Assembly: GCA_902557385.1 (NCBI GenBank)
Contig: CACDZF010000005.1
Location: 1 to 56,511, forward strand
Source: an uncultured Pelagibacteraceae bacterium
Lineage (GTDB): Bacteria; Pseudomonadota; Alphaproteobacteria; Pelagibacterales; Pelagibacteraceae
Length of the DNA stretch: 56,511 bases
Direction of reading: 5' to 3'
Below are positions 36,046-47,533 of the stretch, in pieces. How positions within the stretch are numbered: position 1 is the first letter of the stretch; each line of letters begins with the position of its first letter. The notes beneath the pieces are model-generated. The model was given only the letters and a program-made list of their open reading frames with translations, searched no databases and had not been told where the DNA came from. Position numbers and translations under genes: made by a program.

Positions 36046-36906
36046 TTATATTCTTTTTAAATAATTACTATATTCACAATTGCCATAAAATTTAATATTT
36101 TTTGAAATTATTTTGTTGCTAATCCATTTTTTAAACAACGAAATTTCTTCTAGACACGCAATTTTTATACCTTGCACCTTTTCTACTGATTGGACAAATG
36201 AAGATACATTGGTCATATCATCTATTTTTCCAGCATCCGACCATACTGCCCCTCTACCAATATGTTCAAATCTCAATTTTTTATTTTTTTTATAAATATT
36301 TAATAAATCTGTAATCTCTAACTCACCTCTTTTGGACGACTTAAGTGTTTTTGCATATTTATAAACATTATTGTCAAAAAAATATAGGCCAGTGATTGCA
36401 TAGTCAGAAATGAATTTTCTGGGTTTCTCTACTATTTTTTCAATTTGATTTTTTTTTATTTTAGCAATTCCATAATTTTCTGGTTTATTAACTTTTTTTA
36501 AAAATATTCTTGCTCCACTTTTATGAGTTAATGATTTTTCAAGTTTACTCGTTAAACTTTGACCATAAAAAAAATTGTCACCCAAAATTAATGCTACATT
36601 TTCTTTTTTAATAAAATTTTTTCCTAGTATAAATGCTTCAGGTAGTCCTTTTGGTTTATTTTGAACTTTATATTTAATTTTAATTCCATATCTTCTTCCA
36701 TCCCCAAGTAGATTTTTAAAATTTTTTAATTGATCAGGATTCACAATTATTAAAATATCTCTAATATTAGCTAGCATTAGAATTGATAATGGATAAAATA
36801 TTAATGGCTTATCGTAGATAGGTAATAGCTGTTTATTCACTGCTTTGGTTAAGGGGCTTAATCTTGTACCTGATCCACCCGCCAAAATTATGCCTTTTTT
36901 TACCAT
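36046..36906 (-). CDS. rmlA: Glucose-1-phosphate thymidylyltransferase
   Basis: A 286-residue nucleotidyltransferase of normal length. The pyrophosphorylase motif LAGGSGTRLSPLTKAVNKQL is at the start (about residues 9-28), followed by KPLIFYPLSILMLA, LILGDNFFYGQSL and IVEKPRKFISDYAITGLYFFD. The last four are RmlA features. It couples dTTP to glucose-1-phosphate to make dTDP-glucose. It is the first gene of the minus-strand sugar block and is divergent from gyrB. No RmlB (4,6-dehydratase) is seen in the window, so that step must be elsewhere. Confidence 0.93.
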   Translation of the reverse strand: MVKKGIILAGGSGTRLSPLTKAVNKQLLPIYDKPLIFYPLSILMLANIRDILIIVNPDQLKNFKNLLGDGRRYGIKIKYKVQNKPKGLPEAFILGKNFIKKENVALILGDNFFYGQSLTSKLEKSLTHKSGARIFLKKVNKPENYGIAKIKKNQIEKIVEKPRKFISDYAITGLYFFDNNVYKYAKTLKSSKRGELEITDLLNIYKKNKKLRFEHIGRGAVWSDAGKIDDMTNVSSFVQSVEKVQGIKIACLEEISLFKKWISNKIISKNIKFYGNCEYSNYLKRI

Positions 36907-37010
36907 AATATTTTTTTAAATTACTCTAAATTATCCTCTCTACCAAGATCTAATTTAAACTTATATATTTAATTAGGTGAAAATGTGGTATAAGAATTTT
37001 TTCCAAATAA
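36907..37010. promoter_or_regulatory. Divergent promoter region between rmlA and gyrB
   Basis: This 104-base gap separates two divergent genes and so should contain promoters for both. A TATAAG box preceded by TGTGG is visible at 36989-36994, which would place a plus-strand start about 10 bases before the gyrB ATG. No convincing -35 hexamer is seen. Confidence 0.35.
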
Positions 37011-39062
<2,052 letters not shown>

Positions 39063-39065
39063 GTC

Positions 39066-40349
39066 ATGAAGTTTAGGGAAACTTCATCAAGCTATACATT
39101 TAATAAATCAACATATATTAACTTAAGGTGGATCGCTTACACAGGTCAGATCATAACAATACTTTTAGTTGAATTTTTCTTTAAATTTAATTTTCATTAC
39201 ATGCCATGTATTTTTGTAGTATTTTTAAGCGCTTTAACTAACTTATATTTATTTTTTCAAGTAAAAGAAAATCAACTAAATAATTTATATTCTACTACGT
39301 TTTTAACTTACGACATTTTTCAACTTTTAATATTATTCTATTTTACTGGTGGAATTACAAATCCATTTATATTTTTAATAATAATTCCTGCCGTTTTTTC
39401 ATCTCAACACTTAAGTATCAAAAGTTCAATAATTTTAGTAATTATAACAATTTTTTCTTTAATTTTTTTAAGTTTTTTTCATTTTGAATTACCAAATCCA
39501 GATGTTCTACATTTTCATACTCCAAAATATTATTTATACAGTATTCCAATTGCGATAGTTATAGGTCTGCTTTTTCTAGTATATTTTGGACTTAAATTTG
39601 GTAGCGAAAACAGAACTAGAGAGGACGCTTACAATAAACTTCAAGAGATTATGGCCAAAGAAAATGAACTTGTGTCACTAGGCGGACAAGCAGCAGCAGC
39701 AGCGCATTCTTTAGGTACTCCACTTTCTACTATTTTATTAACATCAAAAGAGTTAAAAAAGGAATTTGGTGGAAATAAAAAAATTATAGCTGACCTTGAT
39801 TTATTAATAAGCCAAAGTAATAGATGTAGCGAAATAATAAAAAAACTAACCTTAAATCCAGTTATAGAGGATAAATTTTTTGATAAAGAAACATCTCTTG
39901 ATATTTATATAAAAGAAATAGTTAGATCATATAAAGAAATAAGTAATAAAAAATTTATAATTAGTTTGGAGAAATTTAAAAAAAAAATTAAATCTAATAA
40001 ATCACCAGAAATTATATATGGATTAAGAAATTTTATAGGTAATGCGAATAAATTTAGCCAAAATAAAGTAGAAATCTTTTTGATATCGAATGATGAAGAA
40101 ACTGAAATTATTATAGAAGATGATGGTCCTGGTTTTCCTAAAGATTTAATAGATAAATCAATACTGGGAGAACCTTATATAAGATCAAAAGATCAAAAAA
40201 ATATTTCTAAGTATGGTCTCGGTCTTGGTACATTTATTGGCAAAACTTTATTGGAAAAAAACTTTGCAAAAATATTTTTTGAAAACCATGATGGCAAAGG
40301 CGCACAAGTAAAAATTAAATGGAATAATAAAGACTTAATTAAAATTTAA
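39066..40349 (+). CDS. regB: RegB/PrrB-type redox sensor histidine kinase
   Basis: A 427-residue membrane kinase. Six hydrophobic segments occupy about residues 20-175 and include the quinone-binding heptapeptide GGITNPF (95-101). The H-box has H214 in [14 protein letters not shown], which is typical of RegB. C254 in [10 protein letters not shown] lies at the place of the redox-active cysteine of RegB. The ATPase domain has [18 protein letters not shown] and GLGLGTFI. It would sense electron-transport state and phosphorylate a RegA-type regulator, but no regA is in this window. It starts 3 bases after gyrB. Confidence 0.88.
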   Translation: MKFRETSSSYTFNKSTYINLRWIAYTGQIITILLVEFFFKFNFHYMPCIFVVFLSALTNLYLFFQVKENQLNNLYSTTFLTYDIFQLLILFYFTGGITNPFIFLIIIPAVFSSQHLSIKSSIILVIITIFSLIFLSFFHFELPNPDVLHFHTPKYYLYSIPIAIVIGLLFLVYFGLKFGSENRTREDAYNKLQEIMAKENELVSLGGQAAAAAHSLGTPLSTILLTSKELKKEFGGNKKIIADLDLLISQSNRCSEIIKKLTLNPVIEDKFFDKETSLDIYIKEIVRSYKEISNKKFIISLEKFKKKIKSNKSPEIIYGLRNFIGNANKFSQNKVEIFLISNDEETEIIIEDDGPGFPKDLIDKSILGEPYIRSKDQKNISKYGLGLGTFIGKTLLEKNFAKIFFENHDGKGAQVKIKWNNKDLIKI

Positions 40350-42157
40350 TTTAGCTTTTTATTTTTATTTTCAAACAATCCACTTAATTGTTTTATCATA
40401 ACATCACCAAGTTCTTGAACATCTGAAATTTTTATTGCTTTACTATAATATCTTGATACATCATGTCCAATCCCAATTGCGAGTATTTCTATGTCTGATT
40501 TACTTTCTATAAATTTTACAGTCTTTTTTAAATGCTTTTCCAAAAAATCACCAGAGTTTACCGACAAAGTGGAGTCGTCAACAGGGGCTCCATCGGAGAT
40601 TACCATTAAAATTTTTCTTTCTTCTTTTCTTTTTTTAAGTCTATTGTATGCCCAAGAAATTGCTTCACCATCAATATTTTCTTTCAGCAATCCTTCTTTT
40701 AACATTAACCCCAAATTTTTTTTTGATTGCCTCCAATGACTATCTGCACTTTTATAAATTATATGTCTTAAGTCATTTAATCGACCGGGGTTCTTAGGTT
40801 TATTATTAGTATTCCATTCTTCCCTACTTTTTCCACCTTTCCAGTTTTTTGTAGTAAAGCCTAATATTTCAACTTTTACATCGCATCTTTCCAGAGTTCT
40901 TGACAATATGTCAGCACAAAGCGCTGCAATTGTAATTGGTCTTCCCCTCATCGATCCAGAGTTATCTATTAATAAAGTAACTATTGTATCTTTAAAATCT
41001 AAATCTTTTTCTTTTTTAAAAGATAATGAATTGTATGGATCCATTATAATTCTTGGTAATTTTGAACTGTCTAAAAGTCCTTCTTCTAAATCAAATTCCC
41101 ATGCTCTATTTTGTTTAGCAAGTAGTTGTCTTTGCAGTTTATTTGCAAGCTTCGTTATTAAATCTTGAAACGTTATTAGTTGCTGGTCTAAGTTTTTTCT
41201 AAGTTTTGTGATTTCTTCTTTTGTTTCTAAAAGTTCAGCTTTTTCTACTTCATCGAATTGTTTTGTAAAAACTTTGTAATCTTTATCATTAATACTTGTA
41301 TTTAATTTTTGAAAAACTTTTTCTGAGCTTTGTTTATTCGAGTCTGTATCAAATAATTGTTCATCCATTTGGAATTGGTCAAAATCATAATCACCATCAA
41401 CTCCATTCTGATTTTCATCTTGTTTTATTTTTTCTTGTTCTTTTGAAGACTCATCTGAATTTTCATCATTTTTCATATCATTTTGTTCATTATTTTTTTC
41501 TACATCTTCATTTTTTTCATCATTATCATTTGAATCAAATATGTCCATTTCTGAAAGAATCTCAGAAAACTTTGAATTATATATTTCTTGATTTTCAAAA
41601 TTTTTATTTAAAAAATTTAAATGTTTACCAATAGACGAATTAAAATCTTTTTCCCAAAAATTGAGCATTTTACTTGTCATTTCATTTAGTTTTATGCCTA
41701 AAAAATTTTTTAGCATATAAAGCTCGAAAGCCTCCGAAACACCAACATCTTCTTTACTTTTCAATTGATCTTTTCTTTTAAGATTTAACTTTTGGGTATA
41801 ATTTTCTTTAAAATTTCTTGAAATTCCTTTAAGCATCTTAGTTCCTAAAATCTCATATCTAATTTTTTCAGATATATCGTATAACATTCTACATGATTTT
41901 TTTGATGGAATATTTTTTTTATATATATCATTGTTAGAAAATTTTTTTTTAAGGGCCTCGGAATCCGTTTCGGCTCTTAGCCGAATAAAATCATACTTAT
42001 TAGTTAGGTTATCAATTTCGAAAAAATCAAGATTTTTTGAACTTAAATTTTTATTCTTATTTTTGATATTTATTAGATAATCATCCGATATTACTTTTGC
42101 TGTAGATATTAGAGCTTCTTTGAATTTTTCCTTGAAGTTATCTTCTTTTTTATCCAT
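40346..42157 (-). CDS. cobT: CobT-type cobaltochelatase subunit (VWA protein)
   Basis: A 603-residue protein. An N-terminal conserved region is followed by a strongly acidic linker (about 200-260, Asp/Glu/Asn rich) and a C-terminal VWA domain with the metal-ion site [15 protein letters not shown], then [17 protein letters not shown]. This matches CobT, which with CobS drives cobalt insertion by CobN. The partner CobS lies directly upstream with no gap. No cobN or other cobalamin synthesis gene is in the window, so the pair may act on a different client. This is an inference from context. Confidence 0.9.
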   Translation of the reverse strand: MDKKEDNFKEKFKEALISTAKVISDDYLINIKNKNKNLSSKNLDFFEIDNLTNKYDFIRLRAETDSEALKKKFSNNDIYKKNIPSKKSCRMLYDISEKIRYEILGTKMLKGISRNFKENYTQKLNLKRKDQLKSKEDVGVSEAFELYMLKNFLGIKLNEMTSKMLNFWEKDFNSSIGKHLNFLNKNFENQEIYNSKFSEILSEMDIFDSNDNDEKNEDVEKNNEQNDMKNDENSDESSKEQEKIKQDENQNGVDGDYDFDQFQMDEQLFDTDSNKQSSEKVFQKLNTSINDKDYKVFTKQFDEVEKAELLETKEEITKLRKNLDQQLITFQDLITKLANKLQRQLLAKQNRAWEFDLEEGLLDSSKLPRIIMDPYNSLSFKKEKDLDFKDTIVTLLIDNSGSMRGRPITIAALCADILSRTLERCDVKVEILGFTTKNWKGGKSREEWNTNNKPKNPGRLNDLRHIIYKSADSHWRQSKKNLGLMLKEGLLKENIDGEAISWAYNRLKKRKEERKILMVISDGAPVDDSTLSVNSGDFLEKHLKKTVKFIESKSDIEILAIGIGHDVSRYYSKAIKISDVQELGDVMIKQLSGLFENKNKKLN

Positions 42158-43132
42158 CTATATTTGAATATTCACCATAGATTCTGGAAGATCTTCTCCG
42201 AAACATCTTTGATAATATTCAGCAATTATACTTTTTTCTACTTCATCACATTTATTTAAAAATGTGACTCTAAAGGCGTAACCAATATCTTTAAATATTT
42301 CTGCATTTTCTGCCCAGTGTAACACTGTTCTAGGGCTCATTACTGTTGATATATCGCCTGCTATAAAACCTTTTCTAGTTAAAGAGGCTACCTTTATCAT
42401 ATTTGATACTTTTTCTTTACCTTTTGAATTATTCAAATTTTTATTTTTTGCCAATATGATTTCCATTTCTTTTTCTAAACTCAGATAATTTAAATTTGTA
42501 ACTATATTCCATCTATCCATTTGTGCCTGATTAATTTGTTGTGTTCCAGTGTACAGACCAGTTGTATCACCAAGACCAATAGTGTTAGCGGTAGCAAATA
42601 ATCTAAAATAATCGTTTTGCTTAATTACTTTATTTTTATCAAGCAGAGTAAAACTTCCTTCAGACTCTAAAACTCTTTGAATAACAAACATAACGTCTGG
42701 TCTACCAGCATCGTATTCATCGAATACAAGCGCTATAGGGTTTTGAATAGACCAGGGAAGCACACCCTCTTTAAATTCTGTTACTTGTTTGCCATCTTTA
42801 ATTACAATCGCATCCTTTCCAATTAAATCAATTCTACTAATGTGCGAGTCCAAATTAACTCTTATACAGGGCCAGTTTAACCTAGCGGCTACTTGAGTTA
42901 TATGGGTGCTCTTTCCTGTGCCATGATAACCGTGAACTATAACTCTTTTGTTAAAATTAAAACCACTCAATATGGCTAAGGTTGTATCTCTATCGAATTT
43001 ATAATCTTTATCTATCTCTGGAACAAATTCACTTCTTTTTGAAAATGCATCTATCTCCATATCACTTTCAAAACCAAAAGTTTGTTTTACAGATAATTTT
43101 ATATCAGGCTGTATGTCTAGATTATTTGTCAA
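42158..43132 (-). CDS. cobS: CobS-type cobaltochelatase AAA+ ATPase
   Basis: A 324-residue MoxR-like AAA+ ATPase. The start has the family stretch [18 protein letters not shown]. Walker A is GYHGTGKST (68-76) and Walker B is [15 protein letters not shown]. Sensor 1 is [16 protein letters not shown], also a CobS signature, and [13 protein letters not shown] lies near the end. It forms rings that remodel the chelatase with CobT. Its start overlaps the preceding J-domain gene by 11 bases, and cobT begins immediately after its stop. Confidence 0.93.
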   Translation of the reverse strand: MTNNLDIQPDIKLSVKQTFGFESDMEIDAFSKRSEFVPEIDKDYKFDRDTTLAILSGFNFNKRVIVHGYHGTGKSTHITQVAARLNWPCIRVNLDSHISRIDLIGKDAIVIKDGKQVTEFKEGVLPWSIQNPIALVFDEYDAGRPDVMFVIQRVLESEGSFTLLDKNKVIKQNDYFRLFATANTIGLGDTTGLYTGTQQINQAQMDRWNIVTNLNYLSLEKEMEIILAKNKNLNNSKGKEKVSNMIKVASLTRKGFIAGDISTVMSPRTVLHWAENAEIFKDIGYAFRVTFLNKCDEVEKSIIAEYYQRCFGEDLPESMVNIQI

Positions 43133-43649
43133 TTTTTTCCCTATATGTATTTTTTAGTTGTGTGTAAGCCAATGTTATCAGCTTAAGTTTTTCTTCGTAT
43201 TTTTTATTTCCTGAATTCATATCAGGATGAAATTTTTTGACAAGACTTTTAAATTTATTTTGTATTTTTTGCCATCTTAGACCCACAGAAATGCCCAGGA
43301 TTCCAAAAGCTTTAATATCATTGTAATCAAATTTAAATTGACTCATATGATTAAATTGACTTTTTAGCTTAGACTTATCAAGCTCATCCTTTAATGCGTT
43401 ATTCCATAAAACTTTAAAAAAATTATCAGAAGAACTAAAGCTTTGAGTGGGTTTATGCCATGTCATATCTGATTTTAAAAATTCATAAATTTGTTTATCA
43501 TCCATTCCTGCAAAATAGTTCCAATTTTTATTAAACTCTTTTATGTGATTTAAGCATAGCAATCTAAAATTCTTACTATTATCTTTTTCTATTGGCGCCT
43601 TAAACTCACCAATTTCCATACAATTATTCCAATCACAAATGTTTTTCAT
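43122..43649 (-). CDS. J-domain (DnaJ-like) protein with N-terminal zinc-type motif
   Basis: A 175-residue protein. The C-terminal J domain (about 112-175) contains HPD at 141-143 in [18 protein letters not shown]. The N-terminal part has C5, C10, C32 and H35 in CDWNNC and [11 protein letters not shown], a plausible zinc site, followed by [12 protein letters not shown]. This layout is known for a small J-domain family that lies beside cobS in alphaproteobacteria. It may stimulate DnaK on a client related to CobS/CobT. It overlaps cobS by 11 bases and is divergent from bolA. Confidence 0.88.
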   Translation of the reverse strand: MKNICDWNNCMEIGEFKAPIEKDNSKNFRLLCLNHIKEFNKNWNYFAGMDDKQIYEFLKSDMTWHKPTQSFSSSDNFFKVLWNNALKDELDKSKLKSQFNHMSQFKFDYNDIKAFGILGISVGLRWQKIQNKFKSLVKKFHPDMNSGNKKYEEKLKLITLAYTQLKNTYREKIDK

Positions 43650-43672
43650 GGTATATTATAATATTAATATTT

Positions 43673-43933
43673 ATGAATATAAACAATCTAATCTTAATCG
43701 TAAAAAAAAAAATTAATAAAAGTTTATTAGTTGAGAATATTGAGGTTGAAGATAAAACATTTCTTCATAAGAATCATAAAAGTCATAATGAAAAAAAGTT
43801 TCATCTTAAATTAATAATTAGATCTTCTGAGTTAAAGAGAATGAAAAAAATTCAATCTACTCGTAAAATTTATTCTATTTTACAAGCTGAGCTTGATCAA
43901 TATATTCATTCAATACAAATATTAATTCATTAA
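43673..43933 (+). CDS. BolA-family protein
   Basis: An 86-residue protein of BolA size. The FHLKLIIRSSELKRMKKIQSTRKI region corresponds to the conserved BolA helix-turn segment (usually FxVxIVSxxFxGxxxVxRHR), in a diverged form. The histidine and lysine pattern (HKNHKSHNEKKFH) precedes it. BolA proteins bind glutaredoxins and iron-sulfur clusters or DNA. It is divergent from the J-domain gene and overlaps the convergent aroB end by 12 bases. The family assignment is fairly safe; its target is unknown. Confidence 0.75.
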   Translation: MNINNLILIVKKKINKSLLVENIEVEDKTFLHKNHKSHNEKKFHLKLIIRSSELKRMKKIQSTRKIYSILQAELDQYIHSIQILIH

Positions 43934-45029
43934 CTGTAATTTCAAAAAATCGTATATTTTTCTATTTGTAAAATTTAAATTTAATTTAATATTTCCAATT
44001 TTTTTAAGTAAAATCAAATTTATAAGATTACTTGTATTTTTTTTATCATTTTTCATAAATAATACTAATTTTTGCAAATCTTTTTTAGAAAAATAATTAT
44101 TTAAATTATTTGGTAAATTATTTTTAGTAAAATGATTTTTTATCATAAAATAATCTTTTTTTGATAGTAGCTTAATTTTCAGACTAAAATTAATTGCACT
44201 TGTTATTCCTAAAAGTACAGCTTCTCCATGATTTAGTTTTTTTGAGTAATTTAAAGTTGTTTCGTATGCATGAGCAAATGTGTGGCCAAAATTTAAAATT
44301 TTTCTTAAATTTCTTTCATTTTCATCAAGCTCAACAATTTTTTTTTTAATTTTACAGCTTTCAATTATTGATTTCTCAATAAACGGACTTTTCATTTTTA
44401 ATATTTTTGAAGCATTTTTATCTAAAAATGTAAAATTTTTACTTTTTAGAATTAAAGAGTGTTTTAACATTTCAGCGTATCCACAAATTATCTCTCTTTT
44501 TGGAAGTGTCTTTAAAAAATTAGTATCAGATACAACTAAATTTGGTTGATAAAAAGATCCTATCAAATTTTTTCCATGCGCAGTGTTTACACCAGTTTTT
44601 CCTCCTATTGATGAGTCAACTTGAGCCAGTAATGTAGTCGGCACATTAACAAATTTCATTCCTCTTTTGTAAATACTCGATGCAAAGCCCGACACATCTC
44701 CAGTAATGCCCCCACCTATTGATATTAAACAGTCGTTTCTTTGAAAATTATTTTTTAATAGTAGGTTTAATATTTTATTCACATTTTTTTGATTTTTATT
44801 TTTTTCATTTGCATTAAAAAAATAAACAATTTTGTTTTTACTTTTAAAGTTACTTAAAATTTTTAATACAATTTTTTTTTTTTATTTTATTATCAATTAT
44901 AATTAAACACTTATTAAAAAATATAGAGTTATTAACAATTATCTTATTTAAATTATTATATAATCCTTTGCCAATAATTATGGGGTATTTTTGACTTTTG
45001 GTATTTATATTTAATTTAAATTGCTTCAT
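43922..45029 (-). pseudogene. aroB: 3-dehydroquinate synthase, single-base frameshift in an A12 run
   Basis: Reading from ATG 45029, which overlaps the aroK stop, gives 48 codons of a normal AroB N-terminus (MKQFKLNINTKSQKYPIIIG). The frame then enters a run of 12 A on the coding strand (44872-44883) and hits TAA about 20 bases later. Removing one A restores an open frame to the stop at 43922, for about 368 residues, the normal AroB length. The downstream part has all key features: GGGITGDVSGFAS, DSSIGGKTGVN, and metal ligands in GYAEMLKHSLI, FGHTFAHAYE and LNHGEAV. The enzyme turns DAHP into 3-dehydroquinate. The frameshift may be a real lesion, a sequence error, or rescued by transcriptional slippage. 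A GTG at 44782 could start a truncated protein lacking the N-terminus. Confidence 0.88.
44872..44883 (-). other. A12 homopolymer at the aroB frameshift
   Basis: Twelve consecutive T on the plus strand (A on the coding strand). Counting from ATG 45029, 146 bases precede the run, and the downstream AroB frame is reached only if the run is read as 11. Runs this long are hot spots for polymerase slippage, replication error and assembly error. Confidence 0.9.
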
Positions 45030-45528
45030 ATGCTCTTTGTATATTTAAAAGAATTTGTTGTTTAGATAATTTATCACAGTTTATTTTAAACTTAGCTTTT
45101 GTATAAATTCTTTTTCTTTTATAAATTAAATCTATAAGCTCTTTATTTGACAATTTATTGGCAATTGGTCTTTTTGCACTCTTTCTAATTCTATTTAGCA
45201 ATGTTTTACTGCTCCAATTTAACCAAAAAGATACATGATTCATAATTATTTCTTTTCTAATTTTATCATTAAAGAAAGCACCACCACCAAGTGATATTAT
45301 ACTTCTTTTATTTTGAAGAGCTTTTAAGACTATTTTTTCCTCTACAGATCTAAAAAATGGTTCACCTTTTTGAGAAAATATATCGGCAACAGTCATTTGC
45401 ATTTCTTTTTCTATAATTTTATCGATATCACAAAACTTAAATCCTAATTTTTTTGAGAGCAACGCTCCAATTGTCGATTTTCCTGAGGCCATCATTCCCA
45501 GTAATACTAGGTTTTTTTTTGAATCCAT
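45016..45528 (-). CDS. aroK: Shikimate kinase
   Basis: A 170-residue kinase from ATG 45528. The frame extends to another ATG at 45597, but the extra 23 residues lie outside the family's normal start, and 45528 gives the usual length and begins right before the kinase fold. Walker A is GMMASGKSTIG near residues 11-21. The shikimate-binding motifs DIDKIIEKEM and FFRSVEEK are present, as is ISLGGGAFF. It phosphorylates shikimate. Its end overlaps the aroB start, so aroK-aroB form one unit. Confidence 0.94.
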   Translation of the reverse strand: MDSKKNLVLLGMMASGKSTIGALLSKKLGFKFCDIDKIIEKEMQMTVADIFSQKGEPFFRSVEEKIVLKALQNKRSIISLGGGAFFNDKIRKEIIMNHVSFWLNWSSKTLLNRIRKSAKRPIANKLSNKELIDLIYKRKRIYTKAKFKINCDKLSKQQILLNIQRAYEAI

Positions 45529-45585
45529 AAGTTTCTTTATTGAAAAAACACAAATATGTCTTAATTTGAAATTATTAAACGATAT

Positions 45586-45771
45586 ATGCAATTTCATAAA
45601 AAAACAAGTGTTGGAAAATATAGTTTTATAATCAGGTTACTAGTTAAGGCTAGTTTATTATTTTTACTTGTTTTTGTAGCAATTGTACTGATTGATAAAA
45701 TTGATTTCCCTGCACCAAATAAAAAAATTGAAAAAACTATTCCAAATGAAAATCTTAAAATTGTTAAATAA
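45586..45771 (+). CDS. Small single-helix membrane protein, unknown
   Basis: A 61-residue protein with a basic start, one hydrophobic segment (about 18-40: LLVKASLLFLLVFVAIVLI region) and a Lys/Asn/Pro-rich C-terminal tail, in the layout of a bitopic inner-membrane protein with its tail outside. It is divergent from aroK and overlaps the next gene in a different frame by 26 bases, which suggests coupling with the large exported protein. No family is recognised. Confidence 0.6.
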   Translation: MQFHKKTSVGKYSFIIRLLVKASLLFLLVFVAIVLIDKIDFPAPNKKIEKTIPNENLKIVK

Positions 45772-47509
45772 AAAATATTTTTCAATTTTATTTTGTTTTT
45801 TATTTTTGCAAAATACAGATTTATTTTCGAACGAACCAGTAGATATATGGAATTTGGAAAGCCAAGAAAATTTAGAAGTAAATTCTACAGAACAAAACAA
45901 TCAAGATGAAAGTATTTCTCAAAATTCGGTATATAACTCGCTATCTGAAAAGAATAATGATTTTATTGTAGAACTCGACGAGACATTAAAATCAAAAGAA
46001 ATAGAAATTGTAGGAATATATGATCCATCAGAAAACAGCGTTACAATTGATATGTGGAGAAATTCAGATGGAAGAAAAATTTTAGATTTATTTAATAAAG
46101 TTCAAACAATTGAATTATCAAAAGACTCCAAAGAAATTTTAAATATATTACTTTTAACTAATTCTTATTTTCCATCAAAAAATATTTCTAATGAGCAATT
46201 TTTAAAAATAAAACATGAATGGTTATTAAAAAGTTCTGACTTAGATTTAATAGAGGAATATTTAATTAAAAATAAAGAAATTAAAAATAGTGATATACTA
46301 ATAGAATATCTGGTTGACGAATACCTTTCCAAATCAGAGCTTGAGAAAGCTTGTTCAATATTTTCAAATATTAATTATCCTAGTGAAAATAATTATTTAT
46401 CGAAATTTCATATTTATTGTTTAATCAATGACAATAAAAGGGAAGAGGCACAGCTGCAATTTGATTTAAAAACAGAGTTAGGTTTTAAGGATGAATTTTT
46501 TGAAAAAAAATTTAATTATTTAATGGAGTATATCTCGACAATCGATGAAACTACTTCAGAAAAAAGCATTTTAAATTTTCACCTATCTCACAGAACTAAT
46601 CCAAACTTTGCTTTTGAGCCAGACGCTTCCACAAGTAAAAAAATTTGGCGATATTTATCTACATCAAATTTATTAACAAATATAGAGAGCATTGATTTGG
46701 AAGATATACAAAAAATTTCGTCTATAGAAAAAGCTACGCACGAAGGTAATTATACCGAAGAAGAGTTATTTGATCTTTATAAAAGATTTCAATTCAATAT
46801 TAATCAGCTTTTAAATATCAAACAGTCTTATAAACTTTTAAAAGGTGTCGAAAGCAGAGCACTTTTGTATCAGGGTATTTTGCTTAGCACAGAAATTGAT
46901 AAAAAATTAGAACTTATAAAAATTTTAAAAGACTCATTTGCAGATGAAGGTAATACGAATGCTTTTAATTATACACTGGTCACTATGTTAGAAGAAATTG
47001 AAGAGGAAAAAATTCCTTCAAACTACTCAGATTTTTATAATAAGTATACACAAAGTGAAAAATTTGTATTTAAACAAATTAAGATTAATAACAAAATAAT
47101 ACATCAATCAAAATTAATAAATTATTTAAAAGAAGATCTTGATACAAAGGATGTAAAAAAAGACCTGGATGATATTTTAAAAAAGGTCAAAAAGAACAAA
47201 AAATATTTTATTTCAACAAAAGATATAATTTTGCTCGAGTCCCTTAAATCAGATGGTATAGAAATTAATAAAAAATACGAATCTCTTTATGAGGTTGACA
47301 ATACAAACATGCCTCAAGATATTCAAAAATTAATAGAAAATGATGAGATGGGCTTTGTACTGCTAAGGTTAGTACAAATTCTTGGACAAGACAATTTTGA
47401 AGATCTTGGTTCAGAAACTCTATTTTTTATAGTTAGCGCTTTAAATCAACTAAATATAGACAAACTGAGAAATAAAATCTTACTAAAAGTTCTACCTTTA
47501 AAAGTTTGA
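45746..47509 (+). CDS. Large exported protein of unknown function, alpha-helical
   Basis: A 587-residue protein from ATG 45746; the frame opens earlier at 45692, but the signal peptide begins at this ATG. Residues 1-27 are a signal peptide (basic KILKLLNKKYF, hydrophobic FCFLFLQN). The mature part is almost wholly helical and charged, with repeated Leu/Ile-spaced Glu/Lys helices that look like a TPR-like or solenoid fold (for example EYLIKNKEIKNSDILIEYL). No catalytic motif was seen. It follows the 61-residue membrane protein and precedes def, so it may be part of an envelope assembly. Confidence 0.7.
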   Translation: MKILKLLNKKYFSILFCFLFLQNTDLFSNEPVDIWNLESQENLEVNSTEQNNQDESISQNSVYNSLSEKNNDFIVELDETLKSKEIEIVGIYDPSENSVTIDMWRNSDGRKILDLFNKVQTIELSKDSKEILNILLLTNSYFPSKNISNEQFLKIKHEWLLKSSDLDLIEEYLIKNKEIKNSDILIEYLVDEYLSKSELEKACSIFSNINYPSENNYLSKFHIYCLINDNKREEAQLQFDLKTELGFKDEFFEKKFNYLMEYISTIDETTSEKSILNFHLSHRTNPNFAFEPDASTSKKIWRYLSTSNLLTNIESIDLEDIQKISSIEKATHEGNYTEEELFDLYKRFQFNINQLLNIKQSYKLLKGVESRALLYQGILLSTEIDKKLELIKILKDSFADEGNTNAFNYTLVTMLEEIEEEKIPSNYSDFYNKYTQSEKFVFKQIKINNKIIHQSKLINYLKEDLDTKDVKKDLDDILKKVKKNKKYFISTKDIILLESLKSDGIEINKKYESLYEVDNTNMPQDIQKLIENDEMGFVLLRLVQILGQDNFEDLGSETLFFIVSALNQLNIDKLRNKILLKVLPLKV

Positions 47510-47533
47510 AAATTGTAATAAAATAAACAAAGT

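Noticed and set aside
41296..41634. 112-codon plus-strand frame rich in His, Phe and Leu inside cobT
   Set aside because: It is the antisense shadow of the acidic linker of CobT; the His/Phe/Leu pattern is the complement of Asp/Glu/Asn/Lys codons.
45529..45597. Longer start for shikimate kinase at 45597
   Set aside because: It would add 23 residues not seen in the family and overlap the divergent 61-residue gene; the ATG at 45528 gives the normal length.
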